From positions 3,049,975 to 3,113,974 of the forward strand of contig NW_017802379.1 of the NCBI RefSeq assembly GCF_001625305.1: DNA of 64,000 nucleotides, read 5' to 3'. The notes under the pieces are model-generated. The model was given only the letters and a program-made list of their open reading frames with translations. It had not been told where the DNA came from and ran no database searches. Of this stretch, positions 1-11,090 are shown piece by piece. The number at the start of each line of letters is the position of its first letter. Positions within the stretch are counted from its first letter, which is position 1. The position numbers and the translations under genes were made by a program. The stretch is from Branchiostoma belcheri (Eukaryota; Chordata; Leptocardii; Amphioxiformes; Branchiostomatidae).

Positions 1-983
1 CTAAATTGAAAACCGAACCTTTGACATATATGCTGGCGCGCTGAAAGCTGTGTCCGATGGCACAATGCCATTTCAAAAGATTGGATCTATGAAAGTGGAA
101 TTTAATCCCTTGTATATGTCGACACCTCCATAAAAGATTTACCAGATTGAGTATAATCAATAATGGGATGAAGAAAAGAAACGTAGGCTGCCCGACTGAG
201 CTATCTACATGATCCAATCTCCATCGATTGTCTAGAACAAATCAGGCTTACTGGAACTATAACAAGAATCCTTTTCTTACACGGCATTAACGATGCAGTA
301 CTTATACTCCGTAACATATTGCTTGCTATCACAGGAACCTTTAAAAGCTTAATGACTAATGTTCTATATTTATCTGCCGCTTAATTAGCTGCTACAGTAG
401 TTAACAGTCCCTGTCCATGGTGCTGAAACATGTGTCATTTCCACATCCACATATATTAGTAATACAACAATACAATGGAAGGCTCTACTTCTCGCCGCTG
501 GGTGGCGCTATGAAGAGAAAAAAGCTGCCTAAACATGTAGCTTGTATTCCCCCTCAGGTAGAACCAGTGATAACTTCCCGAAGGATGGTAGCTGAAGAAC
601 GACTGAAACTGAGTTGGTTGTAGTTTGAAGAACTTTAATGCCCCATGATTCAACAACCCGATCATATTATTCACGGAATACCAAGGGAGATTATTATATA
701 GGGTCTTATTGATTTGCAGATTATGGTATGATAGAAAATTTGGCGAAACATGAAACCTTATTACCATGTTGCATTGAAAGATTATAGCATTTCAATCCCT
801 TTTCTACTTTTTTGCCAGTTATCGTGATTCTATTGAGGATTCATCAATTTATCAGTAATACCAAGGGATTTTTTTTGTAAAGGGTCTTATCGATTTGCAG
901 ATTATTGTACTAGCAAAATTGTCGAAACATGAAACCTTATTACCTTGCTGCATTGAAAGATTATAGCATTTCAATCTCTCTTC
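1..983. other. Non-coding flank with a 180-bp tandem duplication
   Basis: I see no gene here. The short open frames have no recognisable domain and no exon-like splice context. From about 678 the sequence repeats with an offset of 180 bp: copy 1 is 678-857, and copy 2 starts at 858 and runs into the N gap. Both copies share the blocks around 'aataccaaggga', 'gatttgcagatta' and 'gaaacatgaaaccttatta'. Confidence 0.6.
678..983. repeat. Tandem duplication, about 180-bp unit, running into the gap
   Basis: Two diverged copies in direct orientation are visible (678-857 and 858-983). The second is cut by the Ns, so the gap probably holds the rest of copy 2 and possibly more copies. I saw no coding potential in the unit. 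Confidence 0.8.
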
Positions 984-1222
984 NNNNNNNNNNNNNNNNN
1001 NNNNNNNNNNNNNNNNNNNNNNNNNNNNNNNNNNNNNNNNNNNNNNNNNNNNNNNNNNNNNNNNNNNNNNNNNNNNNNNNNNNNNNNNNNNNNNNNNNNN
1101 NNNNNNNNNNNNNNNNNNNNNNNNNNNNNNNNNNNNNNNNNNNNNNNNNNNNNNNNNNNNNNNNNNNNNNNNNNNNNNNNNNNNNNNNNNNNNNNNNNNN
1201 NNNNNNNNNNNNNNNNNNNNNN
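984..1222. other. Assembly gap (239 Ns)
   Basis: This is an unbroken run of N. Any open frame crossing it is meaningless. It directly follows a tandem repeat, which is a common cause of such gaps. Confidence 0.99.
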
Positions 1223-2931
1223 TGCTGTTGTCAGATCGTGGCACGTTGTCCGCTCAGTGAACTTGAAGCATGTTTTCATGCATGAGGCTTCTCAAACTAA
1301 AGCCCTGGAACGCGCCAATGTCTTTTCGTATATCTCAAGATCGTTACCTCTTTCTCCTGAAAGCCTTTGATCTAAATCTCCTCTCAATCTTAACGATTTC
1401 TTCTTTACGCCCCAATACGAGCGTGTATGGGCTATATCTCGTCCATTCACCTGATGGGATCTCGTTTCTAATTTTCCACTTCACGTGAACATTTGGGTCA
1501 ATCTCACCAAAACGGCCATCACGTCCCTACACGGAAATGGCGTGCCATTGTGCAATGAGCTGTTGAAACATGGGCCTGAACTTGCTTCAATTTTCCTACC
1601 AATGTGGTCCTCATGGCAGTGAGCTTTAATTTAAATATCTTTCTTTTCCTTGGGCTGATATACTGGGGTGGCCCATGGAGAAAATCTCGTGAAATCTCGC
1701 GTTGAATGGCGATGAAAGTATTGCTTCAGGACCTCACGATGATTTATGAGCGACCCAGATGTAGACATGATGAACAGGCACTTTCAGAACTGGAGCACTC
1801 CCCTACTATTTACCACGCTATTCCCTGGACCGATAGATCGGGGTGACGGTTGCAAAAACTCGCACCGAAGAACGTTCAAAGCACGAGTTCAAAAGTTCAT
1901 TATTTACGGGCGACTTAGATGTATACAACCCTGAAAAGCATTTCAGAAAGGGGGCACTGCACCTTAACCTCACCTACTATAACCATGCTACCTTAGCTGA
2001 CACGAATTTTCCAAAGTTGACCTACACACGTACAGTTGACCCCATCGCTTTAGGGCATATCCCAGCCCACTCTAGTGTCATTCAGGGGCTGTAGATTTAG
2101 TTTACCCGCTAGCGAGGGGCTTAAAAAGACGTCAGAGGCCCGGAAATACACACACGATTTAACGTGGAATCTGCCTGTAAGATCTTGAATGCTGCAGGAA
2201 GTCATCGATGGAAGCTCATCACCGAAACTACACTTGATCTCCCTCGGAGTGCTTCTGCCACTCACACGGCTGTGAATATCACTGCCAGCTATCAAGGAAG
2301 TCATTCCAGAAACGACCCCTAAGCTATCAGGTTAGAATGATGTGTAAAATTAAAGAACCGTTTGACAGCTTGCCCCCTCCCCTGCATACACATTTTACAA
2401 GTTGAGCACCATGACTTCTGACTGTCAGAACTTTGATGCCACATCTCTGTGCAAGATGTTACGAAAGCAAATTCAAAATTGTGAACGCTATTTCTTTATC
2501 GAACTATATGAACTATTGCAAAGATGCGTGACGAAGAACTGTAAGGCACACCATTTGGCAGTTACATCAAGATATCGTGAACTACTAGTAGCAGCAACTG
2601 TATGCATATTATAACCGGGAAACGTTTATTGCCTTTGTAATGGGGTTCATTGTCTCTGTAATGGAGTAGCGTTATGGTAGCCTCTTACCGTTGAACCTCC
2701 AAATGTGATGTGTTCTCTTTATAAAGTATGTCTACTAGCTATAGGGTGTACTGTAAATGTGCAATGGTTTAATCAACCTGTATTGGGGGAGGGGTGCACC
2801 GACTGGGACTGTGCAATTCAAATGTTCTTTTGCTTGCTCCGTCATTATCTCTTTTGTTGTGCAGAACGCTGCTACAGCATTTCCCAAACCTCAAGACGAG
2901 GGTGGGACAAGGTAAAGTTGAAGGACCCCCC

Positions 2932-2948
2932 CACACACACACACACAC
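2932..2948. repeat. (CA)n microsatellite
   Basis: A short run of CA dinucleotides following a C-rich stretch. Confidence 0.9.
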
Positions 2949-3640
2949 CTGCAATTCTGTATCTGGGAACTACTAGTTTTTGGACATCTCAGTTTTTGGT
3001 TGATAACTCTGCTATTTGATGTTCTTTTCTGGGCTGGTATCAGACACTTAGTGGTTGGCACGTCCACCAGTTTGTTAGTCATTTTGTCTGTATCTGTATC
3101 GGTATAGCCGGTATAACCGCCCTTCGGCGTAACACACCAGCTTCGCAGGCACGCGGCACGGCGGCAGCTAGCTGTATCACACCGAACGACTTGTTACACA
3201 CAGTCTTTGCACATTTAATTGCAGGAGTTGTTCAGAGAGAGCTTTCTAGTGGTGATGCCCCAACTGTACTTGGTGGCAACGAGTTCCACTCTACGATGGT
3301 TCTTGGGAAATACGAGGGTACAAAAAGGGACACTTAGGCTTTAACACACGCCTACGTTTCTTTTACCTCCTGTCTTAACGACTGCCCGTAAAGCATAACT
3401 TTTCCCCTTGCCTGCTTTAAGCTTCCATGACGGAATGGGCCGTAAAACTACGACGAGAATTCTCCGTTTGAAGACCTCAATCCATCTCTCTAATCTCTCC
3501 CATCTTACGCCCTAATGCTCCACGATAACGATCTGGTTGGAGGGTGAAATCCACCCTTGCGTTCCGTGATGGTAGGTTAATCCCTGGCGATTGAGCTGTA
3601 CATGTGCCCCCACACACACTATGCACAGTATGAATACCAA

Positions 3641-3672
3641 ACCAATGGATAGTTCCGTCAGGTTGGTACATA
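3641..3672 (-). repeat. Copy of a dispersed retroelement-type tail sequence
   Basis: On the minus strand this reads 'taccaacctgacggaactat' and onward. It closely matches 25197-25226 (+) and 48267-48294 (+). Three spaced copies in 45 kb show that it belongs to a dispersed repeat. Near the 48 kb copy it lies downstream of a polyadenylation-like end, so I infer a retroelement origin. Confidence 0.6.
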
Positions 3673-3840
3673 GATGGATGGTAGAGTTAAAAACAAACCA
3701 GCTGTGACTGAGCACACTTACAACAACTAGAAACAGCTGTGTAATAGACTGAAAGGGGGCAAGGTCAAAGACAGAAGACGGATTCGTTGGATTTAGGAGG
3801 CTGTATGGAGCGGGATGTCTACTTCAGCGATGAGGGGGGA

Positions 3841-3945
3841 TAAGGTTTGCCACGTTTGAGGCCGCATTTTTATCACTGCAGCGCCACCTACATCCCAGCA
3901 GTGGGCATTGCAGCTAGTCAATATTGCCCTGAGGAAGGTACATGT
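3841..3945. repeat. Dispersed repeat with a CAGCGCCACCT core, copy 1
   Basis: The blocks 'cacgttt', 'ggccgcatttt', 'cagcgccacct' and 'gaggaaggtac' appear in the same order as in 25040-25140. This shows a shared diverged repeat, probably a MITE-like element. The palindromic core that is intact in the second copy has decayed here. Confidence 0.6.
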
Positions 3946-5611
3946 AGCAGGACTACCAATACACTGGAAGGGGAATCTGTAATTGGGGCTGTACAAACGA
4001 GCAACATGTACATTTATTATTCGAAGCCAATATCTGAATAGATTTTTGTTCAAGCAATAGATTGTTGATGCACATCATACTAGTAATCAAAATAACTTTT
4101 CTCGAGTTTTGAAATATTCGATTGGACTGCATCCAAAACTGATATTTCAATTATCTCAATTGTCAATTGACCGTAAGAAAAAAAGATTAATACATGTAAT
4201 CCCATTAAAACAATTGGTACTGCAGGTGAAATTATGTCTCTCTTGGGAAACACGATCTATATGAAATTCCAATAGATTCATATTAATGCCATATATAATT
4301 GTATGAGGCCAGGGTAAGAAAACAAATTCGCAATACAGTAAAATATATATCCTAGTAACGTTATATATATTCCATCTGACAATTTCGTTCCATCAATCAT
4401 CACCATTTGATCAGACATAGGGTGCCATATTTCCAAACCAATGCCCAGTCGGGCTGTTATTTTTATTTTCCGACGGAGCCCCGTAGAACCTGCAGTAGAT
4501 ACTAGGCTATTTCGGATGGGTTTGAAAGTGTGACTGTGTAGCAGGACTGTGAAAGCCGATGCCTAGACCGGCTGCAATCCCCATGGGCCCCTAGAAATGT
4601 GCTAAAGTATTAGATTTCAAGAGAAAGATGATGATGTCTCTATTACCTTTTATCCTCTTTTCTTTCTCTGTTGTCTGATACCACTGTCTATGCTTGTGAT
4701 GACAACTTCTTATAGTTATACTTGTATTCTTATCTTACAAGGCATGGAACGATGTCCACCTTTTCGACCTGTCTTCACTATAGAGACGTACATGTACGGA
4801 AGAAAACCCAATCACCATAACTTACAGGCAACATCTAGCGGGAAAGTGAAGACAGATATTCCACTACGTCGCGCAGTAATGCCGGAGGAATAGTTGGCTA
4901 TTCTGTCGGCCATTTCACGGTCAATAGACGGGAGGCAAATGGTGAAACAGCGCGCGTGTGGCGCAGGAAATGGGGGGTGATTCAGCGGTCGTGGGCCGTT
5001 TTAGGAATACCAAGGACATTACATGGAAGCTACGGTGGTGGAAAGGGGCTTTGCCTTAAAATGAATCCACTCCTGTCTCAAAGACTTCTTTAAAGTACAT
5101 CAAATGGGTCAACCGAATGAGTAAATGCAAAATAATGTTAGCCAGCGCTTGATAAGATTTGGTCCTAGTCAGTTTGGCTAACAAATCATTTGTACAAGTT
5201 ACAGTGACATGTTTTACTTAGAAGGTTACTTATCATGAGGCTGAAGACACATCAAAACGCCATATAAATGCCGTTTAATGTTTGGTATTACGGATCATAT
5301 ATAGTCGATCCGTTACGTAATGGAGGTTAAAGCCCTGTGTTTGTCCAAAAAGTATGTGTTGAATTACGGGTGTGAACGTTTCATACAACACAGGATTATC
5401 ATGATAATAATCAACAACAGTAAAGGTATACCACAGCAGCAAACATTGATGATAGTGAAAAACTGTCACTGTATGAATTATGTTGTTTCGTAGGGTCTTA
5501 TGAAGGTAGTGAGATAATGTCAACAAGCGCTAATTTTCTACGGAGCAGCGATAAATGTTACAGCCGTTTCCGTAAGATAGTGTCAACTGTCTGAGTGCTG
5601 GTCCTTCTGGT

Positions 5612-5770
5612 GATGCCAGAAGTCGTCTGACCTATGACGTCATCCACAGACTTGCTGTGCTAGTCAAGCGGAAACGGAAACACCCCCCCCCACATACACA
5701 CACACACTAGGCCACAGCAAGTAAATCTTATGGATGACATCCTCCACAGACTCCAAATCTAATGCGAGCG
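5612..5770. repeat. Inverted-repeat transposon ends related to the MITE at 60.7 kb
   Basis: The block 5709-5765 (ggccacagcaagta, then ggatgacatcctcc, then a gcgggcgaaaa tail to about 5783) matches the left end of the element at 60709. The block at about 5635-5660 is an inverted version of the same end. A CA-rich spacer (5690-5708) separates them. The two ends point away from each other, so this is either two abutting elements or a rearranged remnant. Confidence 0.6.
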
Positions 5771-6617
5771 GGCGAAAAATAAACAAGACGGGCCAAAAAA
5801 ACAAGACTCCAACATTTTTAAATGTTGACATTATAAACCTTGTTTATAAGTGATACTTATTATATTGTGCTAAGTTTACTGCCAAATGTTACAACATCCA
5901 TTTGCCACTGAAACAGCTTTGGAAAATAAAAGTTTTCAAATGGTTTTGATTCGGTGGGCATATAAAAGGAATGAAATACATCATATAAATTAAATCAGAG
6001 GATTGTCTTGTCATGGCAACAGACATCTTTGCCTATTTTCGGCATGTTGACCACTTTCAGAGGGCAACAAAATTTCTTGTTTTTTTTCCCCAAAATCAGA
6101 CAAAAATTACTTGCTGTGGCTTTAGGAACAGTGGGCGTAACATCGTGATTCATCCCACGGATCCGTCACCCTTTTCTCTGGACGAATCTCCAGCGATGAG
6201 CACCCCGTCAGGCGGGTAAGATTGAGTCAGCAGTGTGTGAGAACACGTCTGAATGCAGCTGACTTATAATCATGGGTTACCGTCAGTGAACCGTACTAAA
6301 GTTTGGGGCACAAATAATACAGTAACAAGTATCATAGATTTTGAAATATTTGTTTCTTGGCCACTATACACCACAAACTCCTCACACTGGTGAACAGCTA
6401 CTATTGTTACACTTACTACAAGATTTTAACTTTTTATGTGCCTTGAACTTTAAATAAATCTACAGTGTAAAAAAGTCATCATTTCATTTAGTTGTTCAGG
6501 AAGAGTTGTGGAAGTACATGTATTCTGTGTTCTTGTACTGTTGTAGGTAGTGGACAATTTCTCTCTTTCAACATCTCTATTGATATTGTCCAAAATTTCT
6601 TCACATTCGCAAACAAT

Positions 6618-6850
6618 CTTATTCACTACGTTTATTATCTTGCAACATCTTACTGACATGACTAGTATCACAACACACTTTATATCTAACAAAATCTTAC
6701 CTAGATTACTAATATCTCCTATTCACTACGTATATTATCCTACAACATCTTAGTATATTACTGCTATCTTTCACTGTGCATATCACGTTGAATTGTAAAA
6801 TATTACCTATATTACAATTATCTTACAAGGTCTTATTAACTACGTATGCT
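6618..6850. repeat. Imperfect tandem repeat, AT-rich
   Basis: The phrase 'ttcactacgtttattatctt', or a close variant, recurs near 6618, 6720 and 6835, with 'caacatctta'-type phrases between. This indicates a decayed tandem repeat of roughly 105 bp. Confidence 0.5.
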
Positions 6851-7804
6851 TGGACGTATGAATGTTATGATTCTTAAAGGTAGACTTTGACAAACAAGGG
6901 GTATTAAAAAACGAAGAATGCCACTCTTAAACGTTCCCAACGATTATAGAGATAGAGAACAGACGCTTGGTTTATATGGGGCCCCACAGGATACGTGCAG
7001 CTCACTAGAGCCACGGGCTTTGATCGGCGAACAGCAATCGTGCTCCTCCCAGATGATGAATAGGGTAGATTAACACCGAGCTATTCTGGAAAGCTCCACA
7101 CGTGAAAGGCTAACCGACTGTGAAAGGCAGGGAAAAACACCTATTTGATGCCAGGACTCTAGAAGTCGAACTTCAAAGCGCTGTCGAGCGGTGACAAATT
7201 GGGTACAACTTTTCCAAATTAAGAAGAAGACATTTCGTGAATCATTCTTCAGGGATATCTTGTCTCTTGAGTGGTTTCATTCGTCCTTGGCCTTACCTAC
7301 AATCTCCAAGCAGATACGGGGGTTTGGATGTAACGTTCTCTGACTGCCGGGCCTCTCTGACAGCCATGCATCCACCCTAAGATATGTAGATAGTACGGGG
7401 ACAAGTTCAAAGGCTACCAACACCATTTTTAGAAGGTCACCCTCCTGTAGCTGTGGACGGTGTCTCCAGATATTGTGGGTGGATTTAGATGACTGTCACT
7501 GAAGCCCTGCAGTTAGAAAACTGTAATATTAGATAGCTGTTTTTGTCTGATAAGCTACAAAGACTGATTTGCCCTTGCTTCCAATTCATGGCTTGTTGTA
7601 TGAACTCGGGCCTTTATTGCCATACAACTTTACTTTCCAATGGTTCAGACTCAGTGATCGTAACTTTCCACGAAGACGCCATTTATCAAAAGCGTGTCCT
7701 ACCTTTAATGTACAGTACTGCAGCATCTAGTGTTATGTATGATATAGACTCGTAGATACATGTTGATAGAAAAATGAATGGATGGTTGGATCAAACTGAT
7801 ATTA

Positions 7805-7920
7805 TAGATAGAAAGTTAAGATAGTTAGACAGACCTAAGATTGATAGATAGATTGATTGATTGATTGATAGATGGACAGAAAGATAGATACGTAAAATGG
7901 ACAAAATGATAGACAGATAG
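7805..7920. repeat. GATA/GATT microsatellite region
   Basis: Tetranucleotide repeats (gata, gatt, gaca) with interruptions. The clearest part is 7841-7870. Confidence 0.85.
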
Positions 7921-10799
7921 CCGTCTAGTGCTGTGAAAGACGTTAACCCAACTATTGCGCTTGGCCTTGTTTCATGCTCTCCCGGGGAATGTTAATAACA
8001 CAAGGAACGTTCGTTTATTTGTTTCCCACTCGACTGGTTTTCCTTTCTAGCGGGGAAAAGCAAACCCATGTTGACCCAAACGCCCTCCGTTCTGGCCTCT
8101 TTACTTGTTTCCACATTTCCCAGCGATGTCGTAGTGCGCTGGAAGGAAAGGGAGAGATCTCCTCCGTGGATTTTAGGTCATTCGGAAGTATATTTTGGCT
8201 GACGAACGCTACATCCTGGAATTTTCCATCGACATTTAAAGTAAAGTCAAGAGAGTATATGTAGTGATCTAATGTCTGAGTTGCTAAGTCGTGCAAGAAA
8301 TAGACAATAAGAGCTGAATTGGAAAATGTATGTAAAGGAGGCAAGCACTGCTTTAGCTTGCGTTGGTAGAGATATGATGCGACAACGGGGCATGTTGTGT
8401 GACATAATATATTACTGAAATCGTCAAACATAAGGTCGGTATACTTGAACTAGAGTACAATATATTGCTCCGGTCTTGGAACAAAATGACATCGTCTCAT
8501 ACGTCTAGGAACGGTTTGTTTGTGGAAGTTCCTGCCAACAAGCCCTCGGCGCGGCTGCATTGAAAACTAACTAGGGTTAAGATTAATCTCTAAGCCGGGC
8601 GACTGCTTGCACCTTCACCGACCCCGATTAGACAAATCGTGCTCAGAATCACGTCTGGGGCTCAGCCCGACACGGGCTACAAGACAGCCGCCGCGACGGG
8701 TCAAGTCGGAGAAGGCACGGGGAGTAACAAGTATCTGCTGGCAGCAGTCACTCGCAACTCTTCCCGCTAATCCAATCAAGTTAGCCGACCGTCCAGACAT
8801 GGCCTACGCCTCGTCTTACACACAGAAAGATGACGCTTGAGCTAATCTGTAAAATTTGGGTCAGGAACTGTTTCTGACACGAGTCACACGACACGCTGTG
8901 ATTTGTGAGGAGCGGGACGGTTGCTGCCTGGTCCGCCCGTCGTCTGTAACAAATTGTCCGCTCTGTGGGGACGGGGTGTCACATGTCGAGATGTCCTAAT
9001 TATGTCTGCCTCGTTTGGCGCGCAAACGATGTACTGAGAAGTCCGTGAGATGACCAATTTACCGAACGGCTACTGTACAGTACAGAGGAGAGGAGACATC
9101 AGCAGTACATCCATGTTGACACGATAGACTGAAGACCGCTGAAAAGTGAAGAGGGGGTGGGTAAGATGATGAGATGGACGATTCATACTTCAGGGAATAG
9201 ATGTAAAGAATAAGAATAAAAGACGAAGAAAGATATTGTTTTCAGGTTGGAGTGAAGTGAACATCAAGATGAACATTGTACTCATCATCACATCTTCAAA
9301 CGAACGTCTTTCATCATGACTGTGTGGCCCAAGGGCTATAAAACAGATTGGCGCCGTCCTATCCACCGTATGGTGGAGGAAGAACTTCAAATAAGTAACT
9401 GCTTTTTTTTAAAGCTAGAATCTGATTATGTATGAATTGATTGATGTGCTACTAACAACAGACATACTTGAATACAATGCAGCTATTTTGTTAATAGGGG
9501 AAAGTGCTGAGGATTGGGCTTATTCCTGACGATTGTCAGTTCTGATACCATCGCTGACGGCTGGACATGTGGTCCATCATCGGGCGTGATATCACGAGTC
9601 AGCAGAGAAACACGGAACAGACGACGTTTGTCTGACAGAAACTTGTCTCACAGTGCAGGCCACCCGGAAGGCGGTAACACTGGCAGGGATATCATATAGG
9701 AGAGAGGGGTAAGGTGTTTGACACCTCAGCTTTAGCCTGGAACCCAGGCAGGTGCTAGGGTCCACGTAGCTAGGCCAGATCCTCGGCTACAGGGCCAGCA
9801 TGACCCGATGAAACCTTGCCTCAGCCCCCTCAGGAATACCTGTAGGACTGTTCAATTTTTAAGATAAAGGCATAAAGCCATTGGGGTCGAAAAAGTTTCC
9901 AGGCTTCTGCAGCCCACGGCCCTTGGGAGAGCTTGGTGACCAGGTTACACCACAGTGTATTCACCAACAGGAAATAAACCGCTTTTCTGTCACACGAAAC
10001 ATATGTTCTGATGACTACTGATACCCTTTGAACACATGGCACGCACCTTTGTACACGGTGACTTCTTTGTCGCTGTGGTTTACTTTATTTCTCACATTTG
10101 ATGTTTTATTCTTGACTTCCACTGGTTTCTGATTTCAGGACTGTATCTTTCATGGCAAATGCCAAGTACACTGCACTCACGACTCGCTGGTAAGAGTCAG
10201 CGATTTTGGGTCGGCTTTTCAAAGAAACACCTGACTCGTGAATTTTAAAGTTCAGTTGTCAAAGAACCGTAGAATTATGCCTGTAGAAGTATTCCCCTCT
10301 TTGCCAAAACTGTTCATTAATCTTCTATCAAGTAAGCTCCCCTTGACTGTTGCCGTAATTGTTGGTATCCGGCCAAAACTTCACTCTTGCTAACGAGAAA
10401 AAGCTGGAGAACCGTCGAAAGAAAAGAACCGTTCAACTTTGTAACGAGACATTGCGCTGTTCAAACTAGGTCAGTGGGATAAAAGTTCTGCCCTTGATTC
10501 CGCACTGAGTGTATAAACTGTATAGTCTACAAATCAGCCTAATAGTTTGATATCCTGGGCAAAATGGGCACCACCGGTACTGTGTATTGTTGTTGTATCA
10601 GAAAAGATTTCTTATCTTAAGTGCAGTAGAATCAGACAGAGAACTCTATACTCGCCGTTTAAGTAAATGTATGTTCTTGGAAATTGTGCTAAAGGATCTC
10701 CTTCTGGTGTACGCGTAACCGGTGAACTGCATCAAAGTTTGGCACAAAAATTACAAGCTGTGTGAGATTAGGAACAGACTGATAGCTTTAGTCCACTCA

Positions 10800-11090
10800 C
10801 ACACGAAGGGCCCTACTCTTATCGATAAGTGTGGTGGGTTCTTTTAACTGGCGAGCGCAACGTTTGGCTCGCCCTCAAACATGAGACCTCCGGCTTAACG
10901 TCCCATCTGAGAGGACGCCCCTAACCAAAGCTTGGTACTCATTTTCACCTGAGTCAAGTGATGAAATAGGTGCTAAGCACCTTTCGCAACACCGGCGTTG
11001 GGACTTGCTCAGTGAGGATGTGAACCCAGAACCTTTAGATTATAAGTCAACAACCCCGACCCAAGGCCACCGTGGCACCATAGTCTGCTT
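10800..11090. repeat. Dispersed repeat family A, copy 1
   Basis: The block at about 10840-10925 (a 'gggttctttt', then 'cctcaaacatgagacct', then 'gagaggacgcccctaac') matches 35206-35300. The following part, 10938-11090 ('tactcattttcacctgagt', 'aggtgctaagcacctttc', a tRNA-like end), resembles 59220-59345. The segments look like diverged copies of one short interspersed element family. Confidence 0.6.

Noticed and set aside
8015..8431. 138-codon minus-strand open frame
   Set aside because: No recognisable domain, no exon context and no conserved motif; likely chance.
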